Below, piece by piece: positions 15,033 to 21,934 of a stretch of DNA of 21,934 nt. The stretch lies in assembly GCA_016880505.1 (NCBI GenBank), contig JAEHDI010000382.1, forward strand, positions 1 to 21,934, in the 5' to 3' direction. The stretch comes from Bryobacterales bacterium (GTDB taxonomy: Bacteria; Acidobacteriota; Terriglobia; Bryobacterales; Bryobacteraceae). A model generated the notes under the pieces. That model made no database searches and was not told the DNA's origin. It saw only the letters and a program-made list of their open reading frames with translations. Position 1 is the stretch's first letter, and each line of letters starts with the position of its first letter. Both the position numbers and the translations under genes were made by a program.

Positions 15033-15773
15033 ATGAAGAGCATCCGCACTTCCATTCTTCTGCTATTGACGCTCGTGTTAGCTGCCATTGTCACCGTGTC
15101 AGCCCAGGAGAGCCCGCAGGCGTCTGCTGTCGCCTCCTCTGACCTGAGCCCAGGCGTCCCGGCGATCATCAAGATGCATCAGTCTGGCGTTCCGAGCGAC
15201 ATGATCATCAAGGCTGTGCAGTCGTCAGGAGGTCCCCGAACACTGACCCCAAACGACCTCATCGCTCTCAAGGGAGCCAACGTTCCCGATGAGGTGATCC
15301 GTGCAATCGCAGGGCAACCTCAGCAGAATGCGGCCCCAGCCCCAAACCCAGCGGCGATCAGCCCATCCGCCGCCGCACCTACGAAGCCTTCACCTCCGAT
15401 GGACCTGAGGAGCGTGAGGCGAATCTACGTTGAGAACATGCCCGCGGATCTTGACCAGTACATCCGGGCTGAGATTACTAAGAAGTTCAAGGGCAGAGTT
15501 CTCGTTGTCCTGAAGCCTGAGGACGCGGATGCCGTTATGGTCGGCACTGGCGACCACAAAACCGGTGTTGGCGCCGCTGTAACGGGTCGCTGGCTGGGCT
15601 TGCACGACACCGCGAGTGGAGCGGTTTCGCTGGTGGACAAGGGCGGCACGGTCGTCCTGTGGTCGTCCGAAGCCGGAGACCGAAGCCTCTGGTGGGGCGC
15701 ACTGAAACGTGGAGGTCCGCGCAAGGTCGCTGACCGTCTTGTCCACAACCTCAAGGACGCAATGGGAATGTAG
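15033..15773 (+). CDS. secreted helical-repeat protein of unknown function
   Basis: A 246-residue exported protein with a signal peptide (about 1-25, ending T-V-S-A-Q). Residues 38-95 hold two related helical units: V-P-S-D-M-I-I-K-A-V-Q-S followed by L-T-P-N-D-L-I-A-L-K-G-A-N-V-P-D-E-V-I-R-A-I. Such D-L-I-x-L-K-x-A-x-V-x-x-x-V-I units are common in acidobacterial secreted proteins. A Pro/Ala-rich linker (96-125) leads to a C-terminal alpha/beta domain from R-R-I-Y-V-E-N-M, ending with the striking segment G-D-R-S-L-W-W-G-A-L-K-R-G-G-P-R-K-V-A. Function unknown; a periplasmic or surface role is inferred from the signal peptide. The upstream Shine-Dalgarno is weak. Confidence 0.85.
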   Translation: MKSIRTSILLLLTLVLAAIVTVSAQESPQASAVASSDLSPGVPAIIKMHQSGVPSDMIIKAVQSSGGPRTLTPNDLIALKGANVPDEVIRAIAGQPQQNAAPAPNPAAISPSAAAPTKPSPPMDLRSVRRIYVENMPADLDQYIRAEITKKFKGRVLVVLKPEDADAVMVGTGDHKTGVGAAVTGRWLGLHDTASGAVSLVDKGGTVVLWSSEAGDRSLWWGALKRGGPRKVADRLVHNLKDAMGM

Positions 15774-16011
15774 ACCCGCCACTGAAAACGTAGGTCGCGC
15801 GTGGGTGGTGGCCGACTTGAGGGCGGCGGCCCCCGGCTGCCATCCCCGCACATCCTCATCTATCGGGAAAGTCGATTTGCCTTCGTGCTGAGCGGAGTTT
15901 CAAGTGGCGGGAACCATCAAGTTGTGAACTTTGATCACCAGGCTTTCGTATGTGGACACAGAGGCGATGGACCAGCCGCGCGTCGAAAAGAGGAAAATCG
16001 AAGTCCTGACC
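15774..16011 (+). other. intergenic stretch before the CPBP protease gene
   Basis: Nothing clearly coding is seen. GGCGGC and GCTGCC around 15821-15841 can form a short hairpin without a T-run. The frame of the next gene is open through the right part, so an earlier start at 15967 is possible. Confidence 0.4.
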
Positions 16012-17055
16012 ATGAGTGCTCCAAAGAGTGTACATGCACCAACTAATGAGTACAGTACCCGCTTGAAGGATTGGATTGCCCGGCACGAAGTCTCACTCTA
16101 CTTTTTGGCGACCTTCGTTTTCTCCTGGGCAGTTTATGGTTGCCTCTCACTCATTTCGATCGAGAACCAGACTGTCTTGAGCCGATGGCTGCTGATCGCG
16201 GCCTTCGGTCCTTCGGTGACAGCGATGCTGATTTCAGGGATCGCAAATCCCGCCACCTCGAAACCCAAAGGCCTGCCGTACGTGATCTGCTTCGCATTGG
16301 CCTTCGTTGCTGTCGGCGCGGTGGAGTGGCTGGATCACAAGTGGTGGAATCACCGGGTGGACGCCGCTCTCATTGTGGCGGACCTGATCCTGGTGTCGCT
16401 GGCGGCGCTGGTTATCTCGGGAGTGCGATTCCCCGCACAAGGCGTTCGGGATCTGCTAAGTGGTCTCACGCGATGGCGGCTCGGAGCGGGTTGGTATATG
16501 CTCGCCCTGGTGTTGTGGCCAGCTGTGGTCCTGGGCGGCAATGCGCTGGCGTCCAGCCTTGGTCTTGGCGTGCCGGCCAAGCCGTCCGTGCCCTCAATTC
16601 CCGTGGTCCCGCTGGCGATTGAATCGTTCTTCTGGTATCTGTTCTTTGGGGGGCCATTGAATGAGGAAGCTGGGTGGCGTGGCTTTGCGCAGACCAAACT
16701 CCAGCGTCGCTTCAGTCCGCTGACCGCCGGGGTGATCATTGGAGCGCTCTGGGGCTTGTGGCACGTGCCACTCCACTTGATGGGCGTCTATCCCATGGGG
16801 GCAAGAGGCGCCATCATCCGCATTTTCTCCATTCCCTCCGGCGTTGCCTTCGCGTGGCTCTTCAATCGCACCCACCAAAGTCTGCTGCCGGTCTTGGTTT
16901 TGCATGCTGCTCGCAATACGACCAGCCTTTTTGTATCCCGGAACTATGTGACAACAGAGCTGCTGTATCTATTGCTGACAGTGTGCGTGGTCTTCCTGGA
17001 TAAGATGTGGCGTCCGCTCAAGCCGCAACCCAGCCAAGCGGATTCTGGTTCGTAG
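16012..17055 (+). CDS. CPBP-family intramembrane metalloprotease
   Basis: A 347-residue multi-pass membrane protein with about eight hydrophobic segments. The three CPBP (Abi/CAAX protease 2) motifs are present in order: N-E-E-A-G-W-R-G-F (Glu-Glu and Arg), A-L-W-G-L-W-H-V-P-L-H-L (metal-binding His), and L-H-A-A-R-N (His and Asn). Members are Rce1-like glutamate/metal proteases in the membrane; in bacteria they process peptides or give self-immunity to bacteriocins. Target unknown. The ATG at 16012 leaves a short hydrophilic N-terminus; 15967 is an alternative start. Confidence 0.9.
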   Translation: MSAPKSVHAPTNEYSTRLKDWIARHEVSLYFLATFVFSWAVYGCLSLISIENQTVLSRWLLIAAFGPSVTAMLISGIANPATSKPKGLPYVICFALAFVAVGAVEWLDHKWWNHRVDAALIVADLILVSLAALVISGVRFPAQGVRDLLSGLTRWRLGAGWYMLALVLWPAVVLGGNALASSLGLGVPAKPSVPSIPVVPLAIESFFWYLFFGGPLNEEAGWRGFAQTKLQRRFSPLTAGVIIGALWGLWHVPLHLMGVYPMGARGAIIRIFSIPSGVAFAWLFNRTHQSLLPVLVLHAARNTTSLFVSRNYVTTELLYLLLTVCVVFLDKMWRPLKPQPSQADSGS

Positions 17056-17232
17056 GCTTGTCGGCGAGCGAGCCGGTGTGGCTGGTCCCGGGGACCGATA
17101 AGCGGAGCTCTACACGCCGAGTACAGTATCTGCGACGGCAGCCTGCCCAGCAACCGCTGAGGTGGGGCTGGCTGCTTGGGCGACATCGAAGTACGATGAA
17201 GGCAAGAGCTCACTCAGAGGATCGGAGGGCGC

Positions 17233-17838
17233 ATGACGACGACCGCCGTGTTCTTTGACGTCGGTGGAGTTGTTCTCACGAATGGATGGGACCGTTCCTC
17301 CCGGAGACAAGCCGCTGAAACATTTCGACTGGATTGGGACGAATTTGAGGAACGGCACGAGTTGGTTGTCTCTGACTTCGAGACCGGACGGATTGGGCTG
17401 GAAGACTACCTCGAGCGCACGGTCTTCTACGAACCGAAAGCGTTCACGCGTGAACAGTTCAGAGATTTCATCTTCGCCCAGTCGAAGCCGTATCCACAGG
17501 CCCTCGCAGTTGTCGGAGCGTTGGCTCGGGCAAAGCGATGCCTCGTGGCCACGCTCAACAACGAATCCTTCGATCTCAACTTGTACAGGCTTGAGCGCTT
17601 CCGGTTGCGCGATTACTTCGATGTCTTCCTTTCCTCCTGTTATCTTGGCGTGCGAAAGCCAGACGAACGAATTTACCGGCTGGCGTTGCAGATCACGCAA
17701 CGCCGCGAGGACGAGTGCCTCTTTATTGACGATCGCGCTCTAAATGTCGAATGCGCGGAACGCATCGGGATGCGAACGCTCCGCTACCGGGATGCGGAAC
17801 AACTCGAGGGGAAACTGCGGAGTGAAGGGGTCTTATGA
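17233..17838 (+). CDS. HAD-superfamily (subfamily IA) phosphatase
   Basis: A 201-residue HAD hydrolase. Motif I is F-F-D-V-G-G-V-V with nucleophile Asp9 and Gly in place of the second Asp, as in the YihX/epoxide-hydrolase N-domain type. Motif II is A-T-L-N-N-E-S, motif III the Lys of R-K-P-D-E-R-I-Y, and motif IV F-I-D-D-R. The cap region (about 15-85) is helical, type C1. A small-molecule phosphatase such as a sugar-phosphate phosphatase is likely. GGAGG lies six bases before the ATG. It converges with the large gene on the other strand. Confidence 0.9.
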   Translation: MTTTAVFFDVGGVVLTNGWDRSSRRQAAETFRLDWDEFEERHELVVSDFETGRIGLEDYLERTVFYEPKAFTREQFRDFIFAQSKPYPQALAVVGALARAKRCLVATLNNESFDLNLYRLERFRLRDYFDVFLSSCYLGVRKPDERIYRLALQITQRREDECLFIDDRALNVECAERIGMRTLRYRDAEQLEGKLRSEGVL

Positions 17839-17891
17839 GTGTGTCCGGCAAGGACTAAGGCGTTCTCATCCTTGGCCTGCTAGCAATTGGG

Positions 17892-19268
17892 TCAGGCCGA
17901 AAACTGCATCCGAGCCGCGATCTCCCTGATTACATTTTGGATCTGTTCACCCTCGTACGGCTCAGCCAGCAGACCAGAGGCTCCGGCTTCCAGTAGATCA
18001 ATCCAACCTCCGTCCAGCTTGGGCAAGCAGACGATTACCGGAATGAATTTCCGGCGCTGCCAGGCAACTTGCAGTAGACGCTCGAAGCTCCCGTCGGGCA
18101 GCCGCAAAGGGCTGAAGATCGCATCGACGGCAAGGCCCGTGTCGAGAACCTCGCATGCCTCTCGACAGGATCCAGCCGGGATCGCTTCGGCGCCGCTTCT
18201 CTCAAGACACTGGCGAAAGTGCAAGCGCCACTGGGGCGGCATCACCACAAGCACTCTGGGCCGACGGTGGGCCCCACTCACAGATGCCGCAGCAGTCATG
18301 CTCTTACGCCATGCCTCTTGGACCACGGGCTCGGCGATGTCCCTCAGCGTCGTCCAGTGCAGACCGCTGCCGAGCTCGCTATCCGAACCGGCGGCAAGAT
18401 TGGAGCCTCCCCAGATTTTGACGCCGGGCATATTCTCAGCGACCTGGAACGCCTGAATGAGTTCCGGGACCTGAAAGATATCCTCGTCATAGGGAGAACC
18501 ACGAATCACGCTATAGGTGTACCTGCCATTTGGCCGCCTGCAAACCAGGCTAATCAGATTCGTATGGCCTTGCGCAGCCAGCACCAACCGAGAATTCGGA
18601 TCTCCATGCTCGTCTGCGATCACAAAGTTGTAGGGCGAGGCGTGCAAGATTTCGGGCCTTGCGGTGATGGGGGTAGTCCCTCCTTTCCCCTGCAGGAGAT
18701 CCAACAAACGGTCGCAGACCTGCCGAATCGTCTCCGTGATCAACGGCTCGTCTTCCAGCGCTTTCCCGCGCATTCTCTGCTGCCGGTACGGCTCGAAAAC
18801 CCAGGTGAAATGGTTCTTGACCAGCTCGTCAAGATTGACAGGATATAAGCCGCCACAAACGTCAATCTTGTTGTTGTATTGAACGATCCATCGCAGCAGA
18901 GGTTCTCCCTCTGCCCGTTCCAGCCGCTCATGGTACTCAAGGACGAAGGCAGCGAGACAGACGTCCTGGTCGGCATTCCACACGTAGACAGGCACAGGCC
19001 GTCGCTGCTGCAGCCATCTCTCCATGAGGCGACCCTGACGGACGGCGATGTACGCCTGCATCGCCGCGCTCATCGTGACCTCGCGGATCACGCCAAAATG
19101 GTGGTCAAAATGGACGTGGTGCCCCCTGTGACCCGGCACGTCGTCAATCACTTCAAGCCCGATCGAATACTCCGGGGCCTGCTGCATGAAATCTTCCCAG
19201 TTCACAAAGCGTTTTGCAGGCACACGCAGCACAATATTCTCAAACCCACTCTCTCTCGCAGTCCCCAT
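17892..19268 (-). CDS. unknown protein with DHH-like motifs and a degenerate receiver domain
   Basis: A 458-residue protein from the ATG at 19268 (GGAG upstream; the frame is open further but looks non-coding). Residues 47-57 are His-rich and end V-H-F-D-H-H (Asp55-His57), like motif III of DHH phosphoesterases. About 40 residues later comes V-W-N-A-D-Q-D-V-C-L-A-A, like the DxD motif I, so the order would be reversed from normal. Near 305-320, I-W-G-G-S-N-L-A-A-G-S recalls the G-G-x-x-x-A-A-G of DHHA1 domains. The last ~120 residues fold like CheY (P-R-V-L-V-V start, then F-S-P-L-R-L-P-D-G) but lack the acidic pair, the phospho-Asp and the Lys (L-L-A-E-P-Y). No family is recognised with certainty; nuclease or phosphoesterase activity is inference. 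Confidence 0.8.
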   Translation of the reverse strand: MGTARESGFENIVLRVPAKRFVNWEDFMQQAPEYSIGLEVIDDVPGHRGHHVHFDHHFGVIREVTMSAAMQAYIAVRQGRLMERWLQQRRPVPVYVWNADQDVCLAAFVLEYHERLERAEGEPLLRWIVQYNNKIDVCGGLYPVNLDELVKNHFTWVFEPYRQQRMRGKALEDEPLITETIRQVCDRLLDLLQGKGGTTPITARPEILHASPYNFVIADEHGDPNSRLVLAAQGHTNLISLVCRRPNGRYTYSVIRGSPYDEDIFQVPELIQAFQVAENMPGVKIWGGSNLAAGSDSELGSGLHWTTLRDIAEPVVQEAWRKSMTAAASVSGAHRRPRVLVVMPPQWRLHFRQCLERSGAEAIPAGSCREACEVLDTGLAVDAIFSPLRLPDGSFERLLQVAWQRRKFIPVIVCLPKLDGGWIDLLEAGASGLLAEPYEGEQIQNVIREIAARMQFSA

Positions 19269-19454
19269 AAGCCATCTCCAGCCCCGAAGGGCTCCCTCCG
19301 TCAAGCGAGAACGGCACCAGCCGCACACCTGTTCGTCCCGGAGTCATTGTGCCCCCACCGGTGTACTGCGTCAAGGATCAGATTGCGAGCACGTCCATCC
19401 GGAGGAGGGTCACCAAGATAAAGCCGGGGCGCAGTCGGGGGAGGTGCAAGCTCG
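19269..19454. other. intergenic stretch between the deiodinase-like and DHH-like genes
   Basis: 186 bases with no gene, clear terminator or repeat that I can see. It probably holds the promoter of the downstream DHH-like gene. Confidence 0.4.
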
Positions 19455-20189
19455 TTAGAGGCTGCCAGGTGCTGGTCGATTCGGATTCACTATGATTCGT
19501 CGAAGAGACTGCTCGAGATCCCGCGCTGAGAAACCAAAGGGTCCTGGCGCGCTCTTGAACACAACGCGCCCGTCTCTATCGATCAAGTACATACGATCAG
19601 GCCAGGCTGTATATGCGCGCTCGGTTCGGTTATCGATGCCATCCAGCACCGCTGGGACGCGAAGGCCGAGCTTCCGTACGCACGTCAAGGCCGTGGAGGT
19701 CCGCTCGCCATCTGATCGCGGCGAAGCAACCAGAACGCCATCCCTGACGTTCGGTGGCAACTGCCAGAGATCGGTAGGATGGGCCTCCTGAATGTACACA
19801 ATGTAGAACGCTACACGATCCTGATACAACTGATATAGCCGATTGAGCTCGGGAACCTCCCGGCGAAATGGCGGTCAAGTATAACTGCCGAAGATCAGGA
19901 CAATCGGCCGCTCCCGCCACTCCCGCGACAGCCTGACGGTGCGGCTGCGGTCCACAGTTTGCAGCGCGAAATCGGGCGCTGCCTGTCCAACGGCAAGGTG
20001 TCCCGCCCGAGCAGACATCCACAAGGGCTTGAAGGGAAGGATCATCATCGCGACCATTGGAACTTTCGACATGATCGCGCCGAAGCGTTCCGGCGGCTGG
20101 CGCATCGCGATGTAGAGGCCTGCGGATGCTGCGATGTATAGAGAAGCCAGTCCGCCCAATGCGATCCCAAGCAGTTTCATCAGGCGCAC
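19455..20189 (-). CDS. iodothyronine deiodinase-like selenoprotein (in-frame UGA = Sec105)
   Basis: Read through one TGA (19877-19875), this is a single 244-residue thioredoxin-fold protein. Residues 5-29 are a membrane anchor (L-L-G-I-A-L-G-G-L-A-S-L-Y). The redoxin start V-G-Q-A-A-P-D-F-A-L follows, then the active site I-F-G-S-Y-T-U-P-P-F-R-R, which aligns with the G-S-C-T-U-P-S-F of vertebrate deiodinases. Downstream, I-V-Y-I-Q-E-A-H-P-T-D-L-W matches the conserved E-E-A-H-x-S-D-x-W with the active-site His, and W-P-D-R-M-Y-L-I-D-R-D-G-R followed by A-P-G-P-F matches the C-terminal half. Both halves share one frame with no other stop, and a bacterial SECIS-like hairpin follows the TGA. 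The GTG start has GGGAGG six bases upstream. Reductive dehalogenation or peroxidase-like activity is inferred. The alternative is a gene broken by Cys-to-stop mutation. Confidence 0.85.
19839..19874 (-). promoter_or_regulatory. candidate bacterial SECIS element
   Basis: The 36 bases right after the in-frame TGA can fold: a basal CCG/CGG stem (bases 1-3 with 34-36), then an upper stem of bases 11-17 with 21-28 that has one bulged A, capped by CGGGA-GGT-TCCCG (19862-19850). The 3-base loop begins with G, and 17 bases separate it from the TGA. The bSECIS model asks for a G in the first two loop bases and about 16-37 bases of spacing, so it fits. It would recruit SelB with Sec-tRNA. Confidence 0.65.
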
Positions 20190-20195
20190 TCAACA

Positions 20196-20201
20196 CCTCC
20201 C
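20196..20201 (-). promoter_or_regulatory. ribosome binding site that sets the deiodinase-like GTG start
   Basis: GGGAGG on the minus strand is six bases before GTG at 20189. The next ATG (20180) would be 15 bases away, so the GTG is preferred. Confidence 0.7.
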
Positions 20202-20252
20202 GGCAATCGTAGCAGAACTCGATACAGACGACATTCTCCTCTTGAACCGGCG

Positions 20253-20471
20253 CTAGAAAAGGATCTTGAGGGCGGCCTGGAAGACCCGCGGCGGGCCAGC
20301 TTCGACAATGCGTCCGAAATTCGGAGACACCAGATCGTTCACCGGAACGCCGAAATTGGGGTGATTGGTCACGTTGAACGCCTCGACCCGGAGCTGCACA
20401 CGCACGAGTTCGGGCTTCCAGTAGTCGGCGATATGCTTGTAGTAGACGGATGTGCGGCTGGTTGAGGGACG
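20253..20471 (-). pseudogene. C-terminal remnant of a TonB-dependent (CarboxypepD_reg/Oar-like) receptor
   Basis: A 72-codon open stretch without a start, ending in TAG. It carries the end of the outer-membrane barrel: Q-L-R-V-E-A-F-N-V-T-N-H-P-N-F-G, then S-P-N-F-G-R-I, A-G-P-P-R and the final strand F-Q-A-A-L-K-I-L-F with a terminal Phe. This ending is highly characteristic of the very large, ~1000-residue receptors that are multiplied in Acidobacteriota genomes. More than 90% of the gene is absent; upstream the frame closes at a TGA (20474-20472) and the transglutaminase gene begins on the other strand. It is a deletion or rearrangement scar. Confidence 0.75.
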
Positions 20472-20517
20472 TCATTTCGGGTGCGAGGCCCGGGACAGGA
20501 AGCGAAAGGAAAAGTCG

Positions 20518-21660
20518 ATGCGATGGATTGCAGCCACAGTACTTGGATTGGCGGTGTTAGGGACATCGGAGGGAGGCATCGCCGAGGAAAAGTCATTGCA
20601 AGGGCGGTTCGTTGTGGTACAGGTGGCTAACCCGGCATATCACTCGAACCAGCTATTCTTTGCCTTCGAAAACTACTACAGCCCACGGATGAACGCACTG
20701 CGGGAGAAATACGGATTGGACGCGGTGGTGGCGGGGGAGACCGATGAGTGGATGCGGATTCTACTCTTGCGGAACTGGATCCACGCTCACATCCGGATCG
20801 AAAATGATCACCCAACACCTACTCGGCAGGAGCCGTTCGCCATTTTGGATGCGGCGCTGGCGGGAGGAGCGTTTGAGTGTACCCACTTCAGCATCGTGCA
20901 ACACGCTGTGCTGAATAGCTTCGGGTACGTGACACGGCGGCTGGGGGCGGGGCCGGGGCTGAAGGAGAACGGCGTCCATCACGGGATAAACGAAGTATGG
21001 GTAAACAAGCTTAGCAAATGGGTCCTGGTTGACTCGAAATATGATCTGCACTTCGAGAAGGACGGCGTGCCCCTCTCGGCATTGGAGATCCGGGACGAAG
21101 TGTGGAAGGACGGGGGGAAGTCGGTCGTGCTACGGTACGGACCAGCACGGAGAACGGCGAGTGATGACCCGGCGGTTCAGAAAGAGAAGCCGACCGCGGA
21201 AATGTACCGGTGGGTGAGCTTCGAGACCAGCACGAACCGGTTCACCATCTATCCGGCTGCGCTGGGCTCGACTATGGTTCTGTTGGATGACGAGAACTTC
21301 CGCAACAACATCTGGTATCGGGAAGGCACGCCCAGCTGGTTTTACAATACCCCCTACCCGCTGAAAACGACACAGCGGGATTGGATCGAGTGGACCCCGA
21401 ATGTCATCACTTCACGGGTGCGAGTGGACGGGGAGAAGGCGCAGGTGAGCTTGGCGTCGTTCACGCCGAACTTCAAGACCTTCCAGATGAAGAGCAGTAA
21501 AGGCGCGTGGAGGAATTGCGAGGATGAGCTGGACGTGCTGTTGGTGAAGGGCACAAACCGCTTTGTGTTCCGTACGGTGAATCTCTTCGAGGTCACCGGG
21601 CCAGAGCACCGAGTCCAGATTGACTGGCTCGACAACGCGGAAAGGCCAAGCGGTCACTGA
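20518..21660 (+). CDS. secreted transglutaminase-like protein
   Basis: A 380-residue exported protein with a signal peptide (M-R-W-I-A-A-T-V-L-G-L-A-V-L-G, cleavage near G-I-A-E-E). A transglutaminase-like papain fold lies at about 75-190 with a complete triad: Cys121 in F-E-C-T-H-F, His154/155 in V-H-H-G-I-N-E-V-W, and Asp172 in V-L-V-D-S-K-Y-D. Such domains act as proteases, peptide amidases or cross-linkers. The C-terminal ~150 residues are beta-rich, with many aromatic residues, and unrecognised. The ATG at 20518 follows AGGAAAGG and starts the signal peptide; the frame extends back to 20452 but overlaps the receptor remnant. Confidence 0.85.
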   Translation: MRWIAATVLGLAVLGTSEGGIAEEKSLQGRFVVVQVANPAYHSNQLFFAFENYYSPRMNALREKYGLDAVVAGETDEWMRILLLRNWIHAHIRIENDHPTPTRQEPFAILDAALAGGAFECTHFSIVQHAVLNSFGYVTRRLGAGPGLKENGVHHGINEVWVNKLSKWVLVDSKYDLHFEKDGVPLSALEIRDEVWKDGGKSVVLRYGPARRTASDDPAVQKEKPTAEMYRWVSFETSTNRFTIYPAALGSTMVLLDDENFRNNIWYREGTPSWFYNTPYPLKTTQRDWIEWTPNVITSRVRVDGEKAQVSLASFTPNFKTFQMKSSKGAWRNCEDELDVLLVKGTNRFVFRTVNLFEVTGPEHRVQIDWLDNAERPSGH

Positions 21661-21728
21661 AACAGCGATGGAAAACCCGCCGATACAGGGGGGCGTCCTC
21701 AATACCGCATCCAATCAGGACACTGAAC

Positions 21729-21934
21729 ATGAGACAAGCTTCTTCCATATTCGCGATCGTGTTTCTGTTGGCCTTGCTGTCGTTTGGCCAGTCCACAAAC
21801 CCGGTGCAGAGAAGCTCTCCCGACACGCCAGCCGACCTTACCAACGCCATGCCGGTCCTGGAAGTGTTTCATTCCACGACTGCTGCGATGGAGGGAGTGC
21901 CGAACTCGCGAGTTGACGCGTCAAGGGAAGGAAC
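21729..21934 (+). CDS. N-terminal part of an exported protein
   Basis: An open frame from the ATG at 21729 runs off the right end of the window (68 full codons). AGGA lies nine bases upstream. The first 21 residues are a clear signal peptide, M-R-Q-A-S-S-I-F-A-I-V-F-L-L-A-L-L-S-F-G, with cleavage likely after G-Q; then a Ser/Thr/Pro-rich, probably unstructured stretch. It follows the transglutaminase-like gene by 68 bases on the same strand, so they may be co-transcribed. No function can be assigned. Confidence 0.65.
   Translation, partial: MRQASSIFAIVFLLALLSFGQSTNPVQRSSPDTPADLTNAMPVLEVFHSTTAAMEGVPNSRVDASREG

Noticed and set aside
17849..17874. CAAGGA/TCCTTG inverted repeat between the convergent HAD and DHH-like genes
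   Set aside because: Six pairs with a 14-base loop and no T-run on either strand; too weak to call a terminator.
19875..19877. TGA as a simple nonsense mutation splitting the deiodinase-like gene
   Set aside because: The codon is exactly the Sec position of the family, a fitting SECIS hairpin follows, and the rest of the frame is intact. It is kept as the main alternative, because selAB genes cannot be seen here.
13854..20250. Second copy of the tRNA-Glu 3' end as an attR site
   Set aside because: I scanned by eye for the T-arm to CCA sequence downstream and saw no second copy in this window; the far end may lie outside or be lost.
19630..20475. Long minus-strand ORF (281 codons) overlapping the deiodinase-like gene and receptor remnant
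   Set aside because: It is out of frame with both recognised homologies, is rich in Arg/Ser/Pro and shows no domain; it is a GC-rich shadow.
1..21934. CRISPR arrays, insertion sequences, rRNA and replication origin
   Set aside because: No regularly spaced repeats, transposase genes, terminal inverted repeats, rRNA or DnaA-box clusters were seen.

Overview
The window is GC-rich bacterial chromosome, most likely from the phylum Acidobacteriota (Bryobacter/Solibacter-like). I infer this from protein style only: a TonB-receptor C-terminal remnant of the type abundant in that phylum, a Cys-rich leader protein, a helical-repeat secreted protein and MutS2/Get3 sequences that look acidobacterial. 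No 16S or other marker is present to confirm it.

Positions 1-13681 are densely packed, ordinary housekeeping DNA. In order they hold a GIY-YIG nuclease (cut by the window edge), a drug/metabolite transporter, a PfkB sugar kinase, and a minus-strand run of TPR membrane protein > dGTPase > Cys-cluster protein > CbiX-like chelatase. Next come a minus-strand signalling group (RsbW-like kinase, RsbV-like STAS antagonist, and a LuxR-type regulator whose receiver has lost its phosphoacceptor Asp), a secreted SMP-30 lactonase-like protein, a Nudix > MutS2 pair joined by an ATGA overlap, and a minus-strand run of DUF2064 > Get3/ArsA > small Cys protein > PrxQ/Bcp. A small cytochrome c closes this part.

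At 13776 there is a tRNA-Glu(TTC) with its own promoter, followed at once by a truncated tyrosine integrase. From there to the right end the DNA is looser and looks accessory: two small unknown minus-strand genes, a secreted repeat protein, a CPBP membrane protease, a HAD phosphatase, a large unknown protein with DHH-like motifs and a degenerate receiver domain, a deiodinase-like gene, a TonB-receptor remnant, a secreted transglutaminase-like protein, and the start of another exported protein.

The most important find is the deiodinase-like gene at 19455-20189 (minus). It looks like two ORFs separated by a TGA, but both halves are in one frame, the TGA sits exactly at the catalytic selenocysteine of iodothyronine deiodinases (G-S-Y-T-U-P-P-F), and a stem-loop fitting the bacterial SECIS model starts right after it. 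I read it as one membrane-anchored bacterial selenoprotein of 244 residues, which standard gene calling would break or truncate.
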